From positions 201,001 to 265,000 of the forward strand of contig JACGWO010000006.1 of assembly GCA_034509735.1 (NCBI GenBank): 64,000 nt of DNA, given 5' to 3'. The position numbers and the translations under genes were made by a program. This document shows, in pieces, positions 62,767 through 64,000 of the stretch. Source of the stretch: Sesamum alatum. Taxonomy: Eukaryota; Streptophyta; Magnoliopsida; Lamiales; Pedaliaceae. The stretch's first letter is position 1. Every line of letters starts with the position of its first letter. The notes below the pieces were generated by a model. That model saw nothing but the letters and a program-made list of their open reading frames with translations, was not told where the DNA came from and made no database searches.

Positions 62767-64000
62767 ATGTCGAGGCGAACACTTTCGATCCTCGGGCAAC
62801 TCCTCTCCCGCGCTCGATCCACCCGATCCGTAACCTACATGCCCCGTCCCGGAGATGGTGCACCCCGTCCTGTTACCCTGATTCCTGGAGACGGCGTCGG
62901 CCCACTTGTCACGGGTGCAGTGGAGCAAGTGATGGAGGCGATGCACGCGCCTGTGTACTTCGAGAAATACGAAGTCCATGGTGATATGAAGAGCGTGCCT
63001 ACGGAGGTGATTGAATCAATTAAGAAGAATAAGGTTTGCCTTAAGGGCGGACTTAAAACGCCTGTGGGTGGAGGGGTCAGCTCGCTGAATGTGATGCTCA
63101 GAAAGGAGCTTGATCTTTATGCTTCCCTCGTCCATTGCTTTAATCTGGAGGGCCTCCCTACTCGCCACGAGAATGTCAATATCGTCGTGATTCGGGAGAA
63201 CACAGAGGGCGAGTACTCAGGCCTCGAGCACGAGGTTGTTCCTGGAGTTGTAGAAAGCCTTAAGGTGTTTTCATTTCCTTTAGTATTAATCTTTTTTCTA
63301 ATGCTCTTTGCTGGACTTGGATTTTATGGATTTTTTTATGCACTTTCCATTCATGTTTGCAAATTGTGGAAATAAAAGGCTTGGATTTAAGGCTGCCTTA
63401 TACAACTAATTCTTTTAGAATTAATAAAGGAATGTTGTAATGATGGTCGGATTGCAGAATACAGTGACTGCGAAGTAGAAATAGTATAAAATTCCAACCT
63501 ATCACCTACTTCCCCTGTCCGCATAGCTCAACATATCAGTAGAAACACATCCCATTTGGGTAAATTGTAGTCCCACTTTTGCATTTAGAAACATCTCCAT
63601 TCTCTATGTTCATTATAACTTGTGTCGCTGCCTTCATCTGGATTCTGATATCTTAATATGCATGTTTACAATATCAGTGAATTTTCGGGTAATTCTGTTT
63701 CTCATTTAGCCCAATTGATAGGTGATTACAAAGTTCTGTTCAGAACGCATTGCAAAATATGCCTTTGAGTATGCCTATCTCAACAACCGGAAGAAAGTGA
63801 CTGCTGTGCATAAAGCGAATATTATGAAACTTGCAGATGGATTATTTTTAGAATCCTGTCGTGAAGTTGCTAGTAAGTACCCCAGCATTCAATACAATGA
63901 GATGATCGTGGATAACTGCTCAATGCAACTTGTTTCCAAGCCAGAACAATTTGATGTTATGGTAAGAGTCCCAACTCTCTTGTGTCTTCATATCATGGTC
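62767..64000 (+). CDS. IDH1/2-like: Mitochondrial NAD-isocitrate dehydrogenase, regulatory subunit (5' part)
   Basis: It is a subunit of the TCA-cycle enzyme converting isocitrate, NAD+ to 2-oxoglutarate, CO2 and NADH in the matrix. Exon 1 is 62767-63264 and exon 2 63722-63961 (donor at 63962), both in phase; the gene continues past the window after 246 codons. The first 25 residues ([20 protein letters not shown]) are basic and Ser/Leu-rich, a mitochondrial presequence. Then come [53 protein letters not shown] and, in exon 2, [20 protein letters not shown] with [25 protein letters not shown] rather than MQKTDGLF points to the regulatory (IDH1/2/3) and not the catalytic (IDH5/6) class. The start is the ATG matching the family N-terminus; the same frame has no other ATG near. 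A CT- and CCC-rich leader lies at 62615-62700. Confidence 0.95.

Overview
This window is nuclear DNA from a dicot plant, probably an asterid-type eudicot judging by protein resemblance. Genes are split by GT-AG introns, the spacers are AT-rich with many (TA)n, (GA)n and (TAA)n microsatellites, and the mobile DNA is typically plant: Ty3-gypsy elements, L1-type LINEs with DUF4283 ORF1, and small DNA elements of the PIF/Harbinger, CACTA and Mutator types. No prokaryotic, organellar, rRNA, tRNA or CRISPR feature was seen.

Eight gene models could be built, all with intact reading frames after splicing. In order they are: a small unknown conserved protein (446-922, +); a chloroplast 'seed maturation-like' protein in 4 exons (8484-10333, +); a CPK5/CPK6-type calcium-dependent protein kinase in 7 exons (12020-15588, -); a short mitochondrial phosphate carrier of the PHT3;3/MPT1 type in 6 exons (18268-21654, -); an intronless AVT3-type vacuolar amino-acid transporter (33380-34684, +); an EXORDIUM-like secreted protein (36705-37772, +); a TANGO2/NRDE-domain protein in 5 exons (38740-40463, -); and a NIN-like (RWP-RK/PB1) transcription factor in 4 exons (41395-45586, -). 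A ninth gene, mitochondrial NAD-isocitrate dehydrogenase regulatory subunit, starts at 62767 (+) and runs off the window. These are housekeeping and signalling genes, not a pathway cluster. Several (IDH, NLP, EXL, NOC4, phosphate carrier, CPK) are, from memory, also neighbours in the Arabidopsis At2g17130-At2g17300 block and partly in its At4g352xx-353xx duplicate, so the window looks like a conserved microsyntenic block swollen by transposons.

The expanded parts are: 2.7-8.2 kb (MITEs and a decayed, nested LTR-like repeat pair); 22.2-32.2 kb (a decayed LINE, then a NOC4-like ribosome-biogenesis pseudogene whose first and last exons are separated by a truncated gypsy element); and 49.8-62.4 kb (a CACTA mini-element, a LINE copy carrying only ORF1, an inverted-repeat block, a gypsy element with two LTRs, and two Mutator-like MITEs).

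The most unusual object is the 5.8-kb gypsy element at 53131-58950. It has two LTRs but lacks protease, RT, RNase H and the integrase core. It carries a roughly 11-copy 28-bp tandem array. Between that array and the 3' LTR it carries a three-exon, intron-containing gene on the opposite strand, resembling the 'putative gypsy-type transposon' (Transposase_28) family with a coiled-coil tail.
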